A stretch of DNA of 64,000 nt from JADGQN01 sp035315185 (GCA_035315185.1 DATFYE010000032.1:1-64000), one strand, 5' to 3'; positions 1 through 8,500 are shown, counted from the first letter of the stretch. Program-made: numbers and translations. The notes: generated from the sequence alone by a model not told the origin.

Positions 1-1410
1 ATGGAATTGAGCTGGTTCTTTGCCTGGGCCATGTTCGCGACGATTGCGACCATGCATAGCCCTTTCCCTTTTTTCGAGACGATCATTACGTTCGTCCTGG
101 CAGGATTCATAACCCATGTCTCGATGGGAAGGGGATGGCGCATTGTGCAAATCCTTGGTCTCCAGATACTGGCATTTGTCTGTGCTGCGCTGATGGTGAC
201 CCATCGGCTTTATTACGGCACACATGCGCTCTTCAGCCGAGGCTGGCTTTTCACCCTCTTTACCGGTTCGAAGGATGCGCAATCATGGCTCATCCTTTTG
301 ATGAACCTCTTCCTGGTGTCGATACTGTGGGCAGCAGGCGTGACCTTCGTAAGAAGGCCAAAGGCGTATTATGCTACGTGCAGCCGATTTGATTTCGGCC
401 TCTCAGCCTTTTTTGCGTTGTTGATAGTAAGACTCATTGCCCTTGTAAAGGGGGGTATGACGATAGATGACTCTCTCTCCCTCCTCTTTGTTTTCCCCTT
501 CTTCCTATTCAGCCTCTTATCGATAGGCATGGTGCGGATCGAGAGCACTGCGTCCAAAGCCTTTCTGCCCGGATATCAGGGCATGGGAGTTATCGTGAGC
601 TTTATTGCCATCGTCCTTCTGGGGGCAGGGGGCCTGGTCCTTTTTTTCCTCCCTGGCCTGACCTTGGCTGCTCAAATGAGCTATCGCGTGCTCAAGGTTG
701 CAGGGGGGCCGTTGGGATACCTGTTTGTCAGTGTCGTACGCTTCATGTTTATGCCGAGGAGTAGCCGGCCCAATCCATCTGCTGAATCGTTGAACGGGAT
801 CGACTGGCACCTGATTAAGCCTGGCACACAGAGTTGGTGGGTGGACTTGCTGGAAAAAATTCTAGGCTGGGGGTTTTTTGGTCTAATGCTGCTGCTATTA
901 CTCGTGGTCCTGGCCATCGCTGCCTTCTATGCTGTCAAATGGCTATTCTCAAAGACTTCCGGGAACCGGGCTAGGGGAAGCAAAGCAGTCTCTGCCTCGT
1001 GGTGGACCCGATTGCGGGGCCTTTTTGTTAGCTCGCGGCAAATGATCAAGCGTGCTGTAACGGGTTATAAAAGAGCTGCTGAGTTGTATCGTGCTCTTTT
1101 GTACTGGGCGCGTCGCAGCGGTCTTCCTCGTGTTCAAAGTGAGACGCCCTTGGAGTTCGGTGCACGCCTGAATAGCCGGTTTCCCGCCTTGAAACCCCAG
1201 ATCGAACTGATTATTGGTTCCTTCAACCGGGAGGTATACGGAGAGGTTGTTCTGAGTGGGGTGCAGCTGGCGGCGCTCCGGTCCGCGTGGCGCATCCTGC
1301 GCAGTCCGCTTCACTGGCCTATGCGGGTCAGAGGCTGGTTTTCCACGCCAACCGTAAACCTAAATTCCAAATTGCAATATCGAAATCCCAAACAATTTAT
1401 CAATAATTAA
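1..1410 (+). CDS. multi-pass membrane protein with C-terminal DUF4129-like domain
   Basis: The product is a 469-residue polytopic membrane protein with about eight hydrophobic segments over residues 1-320, followed by a basic cytoplasmic-type tail. Residues about 365-435 (YRALLYWARRSGLPR, then TPLEFGARL) resemble the DUF4129 domain found at the C-terminus of many transglutaminase-associated membrane proteins. No catalytic residues are visible. The frame is open from base 1, so the ATG there may or may not be the true start and the gene may be cut by the window edge. The last 17 or so codons and the stop lie in an AT-rich word repeat (1360-1515), so the native C-terminus was probably replaced by that element. 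Function unknown; family assignment moderate. Confidence 0.6.
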   Translation: MELSWFFAWAMFATIATMHSPFPFFETIITFVLAGFITHVSMGRGWRIVQILGLQILAFVCAALMVTHRLYYGTHALFSRGWLFTLFTGSKDAQSWLILLMNLFLVSILWAAGVTFVRRPKAYYATCSRFDFGLSAFFALLIVRLIALVKGGMTIDDSLSLLFVFPFFLFSLLSIGMVRIESTASKAFLPGYQGMGVIVSFIAIVLLGAGGLVLFFLPGLTLAAQMSYRVLKVAGGPLGYLFVSVVRFMFMPRSSRPNPSAESLNGIDWHLIKPGTQSWWVDLLEKILGWGFFGLMLLLLLVVLAIAAFYAVKWLFSKTSGNRARGSKAVSASWWTRLRGLFVSSRQMIKRAVTGYKRAAELYRALLYWARRSGLPRVQSETPLEFGARLNSRFPALKPQIELIIGSFNREVYGEVVLSGVQLAALRSAWRILRSPLHWPMRVRGWFSTPTVNLNSKLQYRNPKQFINN

Positions 1411-1515
1411 AATTGCAAACTTAACACATTATAGGCATTATTGTCTTTGGACCATTTGATATTTGGTAATTTGGGATTGTTTGGAATTTGGTGATTGGAA
1501 TTTGGGATTTCGTGC
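1360..1515. repeat. AATTCCAAATT-word inverted repeat element
   Basis: The left arm (about 1360-1425) is made of AAATTCCAAATTGCAA-like words. The right arm (about 1458-1515) carries the complementary words (TTTGGAATTTGG, TTTGGGATTTCG), so the two can fold on each other. The left arm is read through by the preceding gene and provides its last codons and its TAA stop. No gene lies between the arms. I recognise this as a class of short-word AT-rich intergenic repeat seen in various bacterial genomes; no function can be assigned from sequence. Confidence 0.6.
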
Positions 1516-1562
1516 GAGGATGGCTTGCGGGCCTTTAATTGCGACACTATAATGATTTTGTG

Positions 1563-2237
1563 ATGGATGACAAGCAAGGGACAGCTACCACACGGCCGTT
1601 TTTTTTGACTGCGGATCGTGTCGCGGCCCTGCTGCGCCGGCCTCTGCCGGGGCGGGCAGCACAGATGTGCATGGCGCCCATCCCAAGACCACTTGACCCG
1701 CTGACGCCAGACCACCAGCCGCGAAGGGCCGGGGTGCTGCTTCTTCTTTACCCTGCCGAAGAAAAGGGCGGACTCTGCCTGGTGCTGACACGGCGGACTG
1801 ATGCTGTGGCCGATCATAAGGGACAGATAAGCCTGCCGGGCGGCGCCGTCGACCCCGGAGATTCCTCTACGTCTCACACGGCGCTTCGTGAGACCTGCGA
1901 AGAGATCGGTGTCTGTGAGGATGGCGTGCTTTTGCTTGGTGGACTGAGCCCAGTATACATAGAGCCTAGCGACTTCCGTATTGAACCTCATGTGGCCTAT
2001 CTGCCTCACAGACCTACGTTTGCACTGCAGCCTGGCGAGGTGGCTGAGGTGCTGGAAGTTCCGGTCAGCCATTTCTTGGGCGACCAGAACAGGGCCGTGG
2101 AGGAGTGGTTACTGCACGAACCGCCGATGCGGGTACCTTACTTCGATGTTTTTGGCCACAAGGTATGGGGCGCTACGGCCATGGTGTTAGCTGAGTTTGC
2201 GGCGGTCCTTTCCGACGCATGGCAGGAAACTCAGTGA
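1563..2237 (+). CDS. Nudix hydrolase, NudL-like (CoA pyrophosphatase type)
   Basis: The protein belongs to the Nudix superfamily. Its box (GGAVDPGDSS, then ALRETCEEIGV) has the eight-residue spacing before RE and the AVD.GD signature of the NudL/CoA-diphosphatase branch, and the preceding RTDAVADHKGQISLPGG also fits that branch. The expected reaction is hydrolysis of CoA or related nucleotide diphosphates with Mg2+. About 224 residues, a normal length. I start it at ATG 1563; an in-frame GTG at 1560 and a TTG at 1539 are alternatives. It follows the word repeat and may share a transcript with the gene at 2354. Substrate is inferred from the family only. Confidence 0.8.
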   Translation: MDDKQGTATTRPFFLTADRVAALLRRPLPGRAAQMCMAPIPRPLDPLTPDHQPRRAGVLLLLYPAEEKGGLCLVLTRRTDAVADHKGQISLPGGAVDPGDSSTSHTALRETCEEIGVCEDGVLLLGGLSPVYIEPSDFRIEPHVAYLPHRPTFALQPGEVAEVLEVPVSHFLGDQNRAVEEWLLHEPPMRVPYFDVFGHKVWGATAMVLAEFAAVLSDAWQETQ

Positions 2238-2353
2238 ATCTATTCCTGGGGCTCGCGTCGCCCCCTCCCGCTGGATTGTTTACAAACGGAACCTGCGCTG
2301 GTATATTTAACTATGCAGCTGTTACCGGGACTTGCAGGAGGAGCGGTTATGCT

Positions 2354-3034
2354 GTGGGGGAGGGAGCGCTGTCAATCAGCAACCTCGATCTGAACGTCAT
2401 CCTGAACATGCCTTCCGGACCGGAAATGGACGCTCTGGTGGCCAAGGAAGTGATGGGCTACGCCGTTGACTTTGAGGAATTGCCATCAGCAACCGGCGAT
2501 GCCACGAGAGTCTGGTTCATTGTGCCAGGAGAGAACCAGCTCAGCCGCTCGAAGATTCCCAAGTTCTCAACCGATATCGAAGCTGCCTGGAAGATAGGAA
2601 AAAAGATGCGGCTGCGCGGAGACGCGTTGTCGCTGCAGCACCGTAACATGATCGACAATGCTCCAGGGACAGCTATCTGGACAGCCTGGTTTGGAAGGGC
2701 TAACGATCTGGCATGGGCAGCCAGTCCCTCGCTGGCCATTTGTCGTGCAGCACTTCTGGCTGTCCGGAGCGGCAAGCAACCGTCCAAGAAGCCTGTTGAG
2801 GGCAATCTCTTTTCAGTCATCGAACGTGAGCTGGCAAAGATCATGGGTCCGATTGCCCATATTATTGTGGATGACAAAATCGCTGATTTCGGAGAGTCAA
2901 AAGACACATTTCCTGAGGATAGAGTGGATGCCTTTGTAAAAGCGATAGGCGAGGAGATTACGGATAGCTCCGAAAGAGCCTCGTTTGTTGCGGCGATGGG
3001 AGAATTTCTTTTTCCAAAGCGGCGGTCTTTTTAG
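2354..3034 (+). CDS. uncharacterised protein with ABA-sandwich-like N-terminus and DUF8082-like C-terminus
   Basis: The open frame extends upstream to 2219, but AGGAGG at 2336-2341 lies ahead of an in-frame GTG at 2354, which I take as the likely start; ATG 2408 is an alternative. The N-terminal half (PKFSTDIEAAWKIGKKM, then WAASPSLAICRAALLAV) resembles the phage ABA-sandwich fold family. The C-terminal 70 residues (IMGPIAHIIVDDKIADFG, then a helical end) resemble the small domain found at the C-terminus of some regulatory proteins (DUF8082-like). That combination is unusual. It sits 14 bases ahead of a membrane sensor gene and may be co-transcribed with it. No catalytic motif is seen; function unknown. 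Confidence 0.55.
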   Translation: MGEGALSISNLDLNVILNMPSGPEMDALVAKEVMGYAVDFEELPSATGDATRVWFIVPGENQLSRSKIPKFSTDIEAAWKIGKKMRLRGDALSLQHRNMIDNAPGTAIWTAWFGRANDLAWAASPSLAICRAALLAVRSGKQPSKKPVEGNLFSVIERELAKIMGPIAHIIVDDKIADFGESKDTFPEDRVDAFVKAIGEEITDSSERASFVAAMGEFLFPKRRSF

Positions 3035-3048
3035 ACGGGGAGGGTTAT

Positions 3049-4014
3049 ATGGCTGGTGAAGAGAAGCGCGGGCCGGGTTTGTTGCAGAGATTGATACTGG
3101 GAATTTTTGTTCCGATCCTTCTCGCTTTCGTGATCATCGGCGTTATGCTCTTTGTCAGCATAAGCCTTGGTCCTGTTCACTTTGTCAGCATCAAGGATTT
3201 GGGGTTGAACAGTTTGAGCGAGCTGGGTACCGCGAGCCTGAAGGAGTCCACAGCCTCTCTCAACAAGTTGGGAGAGAAGATGATCCAGGAAAAAGCTCAG
3301 GATGTCGCAAGACAGATCGAGATCTACATGAAATCTCATAATCAGAAGTCAATAGCGGCGCTCGCTAATGATTCCCGTCTTAAAGAGATTGCCGTGCAGA
3401 AGGTCGGTGAAACCGGATATACGGCTGTCCACAACAACCGGGGGATCAATTACTTCCACGTCAATCCGCAGATCGTCGGGACAGATCTGCACGCGCTTGG
3501 TACTAAGCTCCCCGATTTCGTGAAGATCATGGACGCGGGTTTGGAAAAACCAGCCAACGGCTATTACGACTGGAGGGACGCTGACGGCAAAGTCCGACCG
3601 AAATATATGTTCACCACGCCGGTAGAAGGGACAAACGCTATTGTTGCGGCGACGACCTACATTGATGAGTTCTCAAGACCGGCGAAAGCCATTGTAGAGA
3701 AGATGAACCTTATGCAGCAAACGTATTCTGTGCAATACCATAAGAGAATCATGCTTTTTTTGCTCATCGTGACGATTGAGCTTGTTGTATTGCTTGCAGT
3801 GATCTATCTTTACTCCTCTTCGATTGTTCGCCCCATCCGTCATCTGTCGGATGTGGCCGACAAAATCAGTATGGGTGACCTGAGAGCAACCGTTGATGTC
3901 CGGGCGAAGGGTGAAGTTTTGATCCTGGCCCAATCGATCAAAAGGATGCAGGTAAGCGTGAGAGCAGCAATCGAGCGGCTCCAGAAGGTGAGAGAAGGCG
4001 CTCCCCGCAAATAG
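3049..4014 (+). CDS. membrane sensor with periplasmic Cache domain and C-terminal HAMP, no output domain
   Basis: The 321-residue protein has a TM segment at about residues 14-38, a periplasmic region of about 200 residues with single-Cache features (VHNNRGINYFHVNPQ, then YYDWRDADGKVRPKYMFTTP), a second TM at about 240-262 and a HAMP domain to the end (VRPIRHLSDVADKISMGDL). It resembles the sensing half of a chemoreceptor or histidine kinase but stops just after HAMP, so there is no methyl-accepting, kinase or cyclase domain. The start is ATG 3049 behind GGGAGGG. It may signal through a partner protein; the upstream gene at 2354 is a candidate by position. The ligand is unknown. Confidence 0.7.
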   Translation: MAGEEKRGPGLLQRLILGIFVPILLAFVIIGVMLFVSISLGPVHFVSIKDLGLNSLSELGTASLKESTASLNKLGEKMIQEKAQDVARQIEIYMKSHNQKSIAALANDSRLKEIAVQKVGETGYTAVHNNRGINYFHVNPQIVGTDLHALGTKLPDFVKIMDAGLEKPANGYYDWRDADGKVRPKYMFTTPVEGTNAIVAATTYIDEFSRPAKAIVEKMNLMQQTYSVQYHKRIMLFLLIVTIELVVLLAVIYLYSSSIVRPIRHLSDVADKISMGDLRATVDVRAKGEVLILAQSIKRMQVSVRAAIERLQKVREGAPRK

Positions 4015-4083
4015 GATTCTGACCTGCAGGCTCGCGATGCGATCGGGCACAGCATTGATGGCAGCCAAATAGGGCGGTCCGTG

Positions 4084-4785
4084 TCACTGGACCTGGCTTC
4101 TCCTTCCCGTCATCAGGCTGGCCATCAGAACCGAAAGAATTCCAGTCATAAAAATGCCATCGAAAGTCCCGGCTCCTCCAATCGACGCAACCGGGGCGCC
4201 AAGGGCCTGAACTCTTTCCAGGTTCAGGATATCGGCTCCTAACAGCGTTCCCAGGCTTCCAGCCATATATGCGAGCGGTGCTGCATACTGTCGTGAGAGA
4301 AAGAGCGCTATTACCGTGGCAATCAGAGGAGGTATGAAGACGGGTATAGCGATCCCCACGCCAGGGACAGGATAGGCCATGAGATGAACGAAGAACGTAA
4401 CAATAGCCACAGCCACGAGGCCGGATCTATAGAGTCGATTTTTCACCATCAGGTAGATGGAAAGGAACGTGGGAATGACAGCCCCTCCAAGGTTGACGGC
4501 GACGATCGTTCCAGGCCAATCCCGCACGACCGGAACCACATAGAGCATGCCGAAAAAGTTGACCATCTCGCCCGACGCCACCTTGTGGGCGGGCAGCTGG
4601 AAGATCGGAATGTTCACGTAGCTTCCCAGGAAAGAGAGGATGAGTAGGGCAAACATGTAACGTCGTCCTACTCCTATTCTCTCGTACGCGTACCGGAGGA
4701 TGCCTATCTCTATGAAAATAATCAGGACGAAGAAGAGAAGAGCGAAGAGGAGTAGAAAAGGTAATGCGATGGGAAAATAGTGCAC
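4084..4785 (-). CDS. DUF1614 family integral membrane protein
   Basis: The product is about 233 residues and almost entirely hydrophobic, with six or more TM helices. It matches the DUF1614 family by its pattern (GSYVNIPIF, then VNLGGAVIPTFLSIYL, then GGAGTFDGIF). The frame is open up to 4872, but AAGGAG at 4795-4800 (minus strand) precedes a GTG at 4785 (MHYFPIALPF), which avoids overlap with the upstream gene whose stop is at 4802. It forms a two-gene minus-strand unit with the lipoprotein-like gene at 4802-5419 and converges with the sensor at 3049. The family has no established function. Confidence 0.75.
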   Translation of the reverse strand: MHYFPIALPFLLLFALLFFVLIIFIEIGILRYAYERIGVGRRYMFALLILSFLGSYVNIPIFQLPAHKVASGEMVNFFGMLYVVPVVRDWPGTIVAVNLGGAVIPTFLSIYLMVKNRLYRSGLVAVAIVTFFVHLMAYPVPGVGIAIPVFIPPLIATVIALFLSRQYAAPLAYMAGSLGTLLGADILNLERVQALGAPVASIGGAGTFDGIFMTGILSVLMASLMTGRRSQVQ

Positions 4786-4801
4786 GGATTGTATCTCCTT
4801 A

Positions 4802-5419
4802 TCACTGACAGGCGATCCGGGGACCGATTTGATAACACGTGATAGCGCTTTCTCGACTCTGCTGAGTGGCACCTGGCTGCGGTTGCGGTTGGGAGGTATC
4901 TGTTACGCTGTTCTGCGCTGGCTGGTTCGCTAAGCTTTGCCATACCCCCAGGCCCTGGAGCAGAGACTCGTATGATGCGCCGGGCCGTGATCTTTGTTGT
5001 GCACCCGCCATATCCCTGTGCACTACTTCCGTATTAATCCGTGACATCAATTGGGACAGCATCAGGTTGCCTTCGGCCTGACTCAATGCACCCCTGTCAA
5101 TGCGGTCCGCTATTGCCAGCCTATACGCGGTAAACAGATAGACGAGATTCATGGCAGGATCCCCAGCCTCCTGGTGGGCCTGGATAATCACCGGGTTGGA
5201 ACATTGTGCTGATTCGGCATACGTCTTCAACTCACCTCGGACCCTCTTGAGCTCGCATTCGGCCACGATACTCTTCTCCTTTTCCTGCATGACTGCGAGC
5301 TTTGCTTCCTGGTTCCTTTCCGCGCTTTGCATGGAGTATTGGCAGCAAAAGAGGAATAGAGCGGTGAATACCACGAACGTTAATAGTGTGAGACGGTGCA
5401 TTTGTCTACGAGCCCGCAT
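4802..5419 (-). CDS. exported or lipoprotein-like hypothetical protein
   Basis: The 205-residue protein begins with a basic stretch and a hydrophobic segment ending LFLFCC, which looks like a lipoprotein signal peptide with a cysteine near the end. The mature part is polar and helical, with a charged segment (EKEKSIVAECELKRVRGEL) and a Pro/Gln-rich region (SQPQPQPGATQQ) near the C-terminus. An ATG at 5401 is an alternative start, and no clear ribosome binding site distinguishes the two. It ends 16 bases before the DUF1614 gene, so the two are probably co-expressed. I do not recognise a family. Confidence 0.5.
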   Translation of the reverse strand: MRARRQMHRLTLLTFVVFTALFLFCCQYSMQSAERNQEAKLAVMQEKEKSIVAECELKRVRGELKTYAESAQCSNPVIIQAHQEAGDPAMNLVYLFTAYRLAIADRIDRGALSQAEGNLMLSQLMSRINTEVVHRDMAGAQQRSRPGASYESLLQGLGVWQSLANQPAQNSVTDTSQPQPQPGATQQSRESAITCYQIGPRIACQ

Positions 5420-5495
5420 ACCGTACCCGGTGTATGAAAGTGGCCACCATGTCCATCGCCGTAGCAGAGAGGGCTATTGGGAAACCTGAGACAGG

Positions 5496-5981
5496 CTAGG
5501 GCGTATCGGGTACCCATACCTCGTGGGAAGGGATCCAAATGCCATCCACCCATTGACCCGGTACCTCAACCCACTCTCCTGGCGTTCCTAATGAATCCTC
5601 CACAGGGCTCTCAAGCGTTACAGAGTCGGCATCGGCCGCTGCGGGTGGTACCAGGTACTGGTCATCATTGGGTGGGCCGAAATAGTACCAGGGATCAGGA
5701 TAGAATCCTCCAAAGAAACCCCCACCGTACCAGCCGTAGGAAGCATAACTTACGTAGTGCGACGACCCTGCGTAATACCCCCCTCGGTAAGGCCATCCGT
5801 GGTACGCTCCACCCCAATAGGATCCGCCATGATACCATCCATGATACGATGCATGAAATCCGCCCCCGCGCCCTCCGCGGCTGCCACCGCGCCCTCCGTG
5901 CCCGCCCCTTGCGAACAAAGCCGGGCACGAGAACCCGATGAAGAACAGAACTACCATGACGATGACAATTACCCGTCTCAT
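5496..5981 (-). CDS. exported Gly/Tyr/His/Trp-rich low-complexity protein
   Basis: The protein (161 residues from ATG 5981, behind AAAGG) has a signal peptide (RRVIVIVMVVLFFIGF). A Gly/Arg/His-rich segment (GGHGGRGGSRGGRGGG) follows, then a Tyr/Trp/Gly-rich segment, and the C-terminus carries a WVEVPGQWVDGIWIP motif. Such VPG.WV endings are common in small outer-envelope or surface proteins of proteobacteria. An in-frame ATG at 6008 would place nine polar residues before the signal and is less likely. It lies upstream of the lipoprotein/DUF1614 pair on the same strand and may be part of an envelope-related cluster. Function unknown. Confidence 0.6.
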   Translation of the reverse strand: MRRVIVIVMVVLFFIGFSCPALFARGGHGGRGGSRGGRGGGFHASYHGWYHGGSYWGGAYHGWPYRGGYYAGSSHYVSYASYGWYGGGFFGGFYPDPWYYFGPPNDDQYLVPPAAADADSVTLESPVEDSLGTPGEWVEVPGQWVDGIWIPSHEVWVPDTP

Positions 5982-6396
5982 TTGGAACCTTTCATGCAGA
6001 GTTAACACCTATTTATTTGTAAAATCAATAGCCCGACGATGGGCCTTCGGCGCTTGAGGACCGGGCTTATGACTGCCAGCATATCTGCCAGTTATGCGCT
6101 CTCCCACCGTCTCCATCCAAGCGCTCCATAGGTCTTGTAGGGTTTTTATAAACGGCCGCGGTGGTTGGATGTGCGAATGCTAACATCATCGGGCAGCACT
6201 GTGATGCCATGCCAAGTCGCCTTGTCGACGAGGTCGGACGGTGGAGGTTCATCCCCAGATCTCAGGGCCAAATCGTTTGTCCTTTAATCACCGATAAGTA
6301 GCAGCGGAGCGACGCCGCAAAGCTGATGACGATTTGGTGACGGAAAAATAGGGGTCCCAAAACTGCAAGCCCTTAAAATCATTGGATAAGTAAAAG
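5982..6396. other. intergenic stretch without a convincing gene
   Basis: These roughly 400 bases lie between an exported-protein gene and tRNA-Asn. A 61-codon minus-strand open frame (6067-6252) has no recognisable similarity, no good ribosome binding site and no protein-like composition. I see no promoter, terminator or repeat strong enough to report. Confidence 0.5.
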
Positions 6397-6470
6397 CTCC
6401 CCGGGCAGGACTCGAACCTGCAACCTACTGGTTAACAGCCAGCCGCTACTGCCGATTGAGCTACCGGGGA
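6397..6470 (-). tRNA. tRNA-Asn (anticodon GUU)
   Basis: Read on the minus strand, a 74-base cloverleaf begins TCCCCGG and ends CCGGGGA plus discriminator G, giving a 7-bp acceptor stem. The T arm contains GGTTCGAGTCC. The anticodon loop CTGTTAA presents GTT (plus positions 6434-6436), which reads asparagine codons. The anticodon stem has one G-U pair. No CCA is encoded directly at the 3' end. It stands alone, not in a tRNA array. Confidence 0.93.
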
Positions 6471-6698
6471 ATGGCTAACAGTTAACACCAAATGCGGCGC
6501 CAAGTCAAGACAGAACCGGTTCTTTACTGATCAATCAGCCGTAATCTAAGAATTTCTTTGCGGAGATTATCCCAGTTCTTAAGGCATTCATCTTGCTCTC
6601 TGGATCAGTAAGGGCATCTAACTGTTCTCACGAATTGTTAAGCCCGACGTTTGCCGGGGGCCGACAGTGCATGGTATGGTTAACCTGAAGGAAAAGAG

Positions 6699-7118
6699 AT
6701 GGCTGGGGTAAGCTTCAGCGATATCGAAGATGCTTTTCTTTTTGTGGGGTCCGCACCCTATGGCACCAACTCCGCCTACCTCAATGCCGGGACAGGCCAG
6801 ATACTCTTCCAGTCGGAGATGGCTGGCATCGACGAGATCGGCGACGAGGAGGTGGATTGGGATCAGATGATAGAGATCCCCCACAAGAACGATCTTGATC
6901 TGGGTCAGTCGCTCGTCTTCGCATTCGTGGAAGCCAACCTGCCCAGTGAATACGGCCGGGTGCGTGATATGTTCAGGCGAAAGGGGGCCTACAGTTGTTT
7001 CAAAGAGTTCCTCGCAGCAAAGGACCTGCTGGAGGCATGGTACCGCTTCGAGCATGAGCGAGAGCAGAAAGCCCTCCGGTCCTGGTGCGAGGAGAATCAG
7101 ATCCCGGTGTCGGATTAA
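6699..7118 (+). CDS. UPF0158 family protein
   Basis: The 139-residue soluble protein has the UPF0158 signature: an acidic N-terminal part (GDEEVDWDQMIEIPHKNDLDL), then LVFAFVEANLPSEYGRVRDMFRRKGAYSCFK split over two blocks, ending in a helical region with WYRFEHEREQKALRSWCEE. The start ATG 6699 follows AAGGAAAAGAG. The family is widespread and uncharacterised, and nothing in the sequence suggests a catalytic site. The gene is followed by competing inverted repeats at 7121-7167 and then a BrkB-type membrane gene. Confidence 0.8.
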   Translation: MAGVSFSDIEDAFLFVGSAPYGTNSAYLNAGTGQILFQSEMAGIDEIGDEEVDWDQMIEIPHKNDLDLGQSLVFAFVEANLPSEYGRVRDMFRRKGAYSCFKEFLAAKDLLEAWYRFEHEREQKALRSWCEENQIPVSD

Positions 7119-7120
7119 GC

Positions 7121-7167
7121 GGGGGAGAAGCGAGCCGTTGGGTGGAGAAGATATTATACTTCTCCCC
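7121..7167 (+). terminator. overlapping inverted repeats, possible terminator or attenuator
   Basis: A 3' arm CTTCTCCCC (7159-7167) can pair either with GGAGAAG at 7144-7150 (8-base loop) or with the earlier GGGGAGAAG ending at 7130. The two 5' arms therefore compete for the same 3' arm. No T-run follows, so a simple intrinsic terminator is not supported. The structure lies between the UPF0158 gene and the BrkB gene at 7240. Confidence 0.35.
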
Positions 7168-7239
7168 GTTGATGCGGAGCATGGGCCTGACAAAGACCTA
7201 AGGAGCTTCCGAAAGTAAAATGACATTATTTCTTATTTC

Positions 7240-8136
7240 ATGAAGAATAAACAACAGCCTGTGAACTGGCTACTGGGTCGGTCTTTCAGCTTCCTGCTGC
7301 GGGTATTGCGTAGTTTCATGCGCAACCAGGGCTTGCTCTTATCCGGCGCTCTCGCCTATTACACCTTGCTGTCGATTGTTCCCCTGTCAATCCTTGCCCT
7401 CATTGTGCTGCCCCACTTTATAGGAGAGGGACAGTCGTTCTACATCTTGTCGACTTACATAGGAATGATGATACCGGGCTACGGAGCAATTTTGACTGAA
7501 CAGATGCAGGTCTTTCTTCAGCACCGTCAGGCGCTCGGTATTATTGGATTCGTGGCTATGCTGTTTTTCAGCTCGATGGCGTTTACCGTGCTTGAAAATG
7601 CCATGTCGGTCATCTTTATGCACCGCGTCAGAGTGCAACACCGGCACTTTCTAACTTCCGCTGTTATTCCTTATCTGTATATCCTTTCAATCGGTCTGGC
7701 GATAGTGGTGATTTCATTTATTACGGGAGCGTTAGAGATACTTGAAAAGAGGCAACTCATAATTTTCGGATGGAGCGTGAGCCTTGAACTCACTTCAAGG
7801 ATAGCGCTGTATGTACTGGGGGTACTATGTGAGGTGCTTCTGCTCTCTTCCATATACCTGCTTATGCCCGTGGGGCATATCGCGTTTCATCACGCATTGA
7901 TCGGAGGAATAACCGCCACAATTTTATGGGAGTTCACCCGCCGTGCGCTGGTCTGGTATTACTCGAACCTGTCGATGGTAAATGTAATTTATGGTTCCTT
8001 CGCGACAACAGTCGTGGCTCTTCTCATCACGGAGGCTATATCATTAATTCTTTTGTTAGGTGCCCAGGTTATTGCGGAACTTGAGCACAAAACCAACGAG
8101 CTGGGCGATGGGACCCTATCAGGATTTGAGACGTGA
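7240..8136 (+). CDS. YihY/BrkB family membrane protein
   Basis: The 298-residue protein has six predicted TM helices and the family's N-terminal signature (LLSGALAYYTLLSIVPL), where the aromatic/polar first helix is diagnostic. The family was once annotated as ribonuclease BN, which is now considered wrong, and its role (possibly transport or envelope integrity) is not settled. The C-terminal half contains the typical VNVIYGSFATTVVALL segment. Length is normal. The start ATG 7240 lacks a good ribosome binding site. It reads in the same direction as UPF0158 and the PAS gene but is separated from both. Confidence 0.85.
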   Translation: MKNKQQPVNWLLGRSFSFLLRVLRSFMRNQGLLLSGALAYYTLLSIVPLSILALIVLPHFIGEGQSFYILSTYIGMMIPGYGAILTEQMQVFLQHRQALGIIGFVAMLFFSSMAFTVLENAMSVIFMHRVRVQHRHFLTSAVIPYLYILSIGLAIVVISFITGALEILEKRQLIIFGWSVSLELTSRIALYVLGVLCEVLLLSSIYLLMPVGHIAFHHALIGGITATILWEFTRRALVWYYSNLSMVNVIYGSFATTVVALLITEAISLILLLGAQVIAELEHKTNELGDGTLSGFET

Positions 8137-8270
8137 TTATCTCAGTGGGTTCTCGGTTTGCTCAAGGTTCACGCGAGGAGACTGCTCAATTTCTGCGGGA
8201 GGAATGAAAGCTGCGGCGCATCGCAATTTCGAACGTGCTTCTGCCGGTCTACGCCGCACACTGCCAAGAG

Positions 8271-8299
8271 TTTACAGAGTGTTATCAGAGTGGTATAAT
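8271..8299 (+). promoter_or_regulatory. sigma-70-type promoter upstream of PAS sensor gene
   Basis: TTTACA (8271-8276) and TATAAT (8294-8299) are separated by exactly 17 bases, close to the consensus. Transcription would begin near 8306 and leave a leader of about 195 bases before the PAS gene at 8501. The rest of the 8137-8500 gap holds no supported gene; a 32-codon frame at 8204-8302 has its start too close to its Shine-Dalgarno-like bases. Confidence 0.6.
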
Positions 8300-8500
8300 T
8301 GATAAGGCGTTTTTTCGGGATGTGTGCTCTGATCCGGATAAGCACCTTCGTTAAACCTTTTATGTGCTCTGAAAGGGCACGTAAAGAGGTGGATTCACTT
8401 CGAGTCGCCCTTCCTCCGCAACCCCAGTATATCCATGAGCGTTTCGCATGTCGGGAAATCGCTGCATTAAGCCTTGATTTTTCCCTTGGAGGTGTGCGCT

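Noticed and set aside
1410..1562. Insertion sequence remnant
   Set aside because: The inverted arms are made of short words and there is no transposase fragment or target duplication visible.
6067..6252. 61-codon minus-strand open frame between the exported-protein gene and tRNA-Asn
   Set aside because: No ribosome binding site, no recognisable similarity and unlikely composition.
8204..8302. 32-codon frame with GGGAGGA directly before ATG
   Set aside because: The purine run touches the start codon, too close for a Shine-Dalgarno, and the frame overlaps the predicted promoter.
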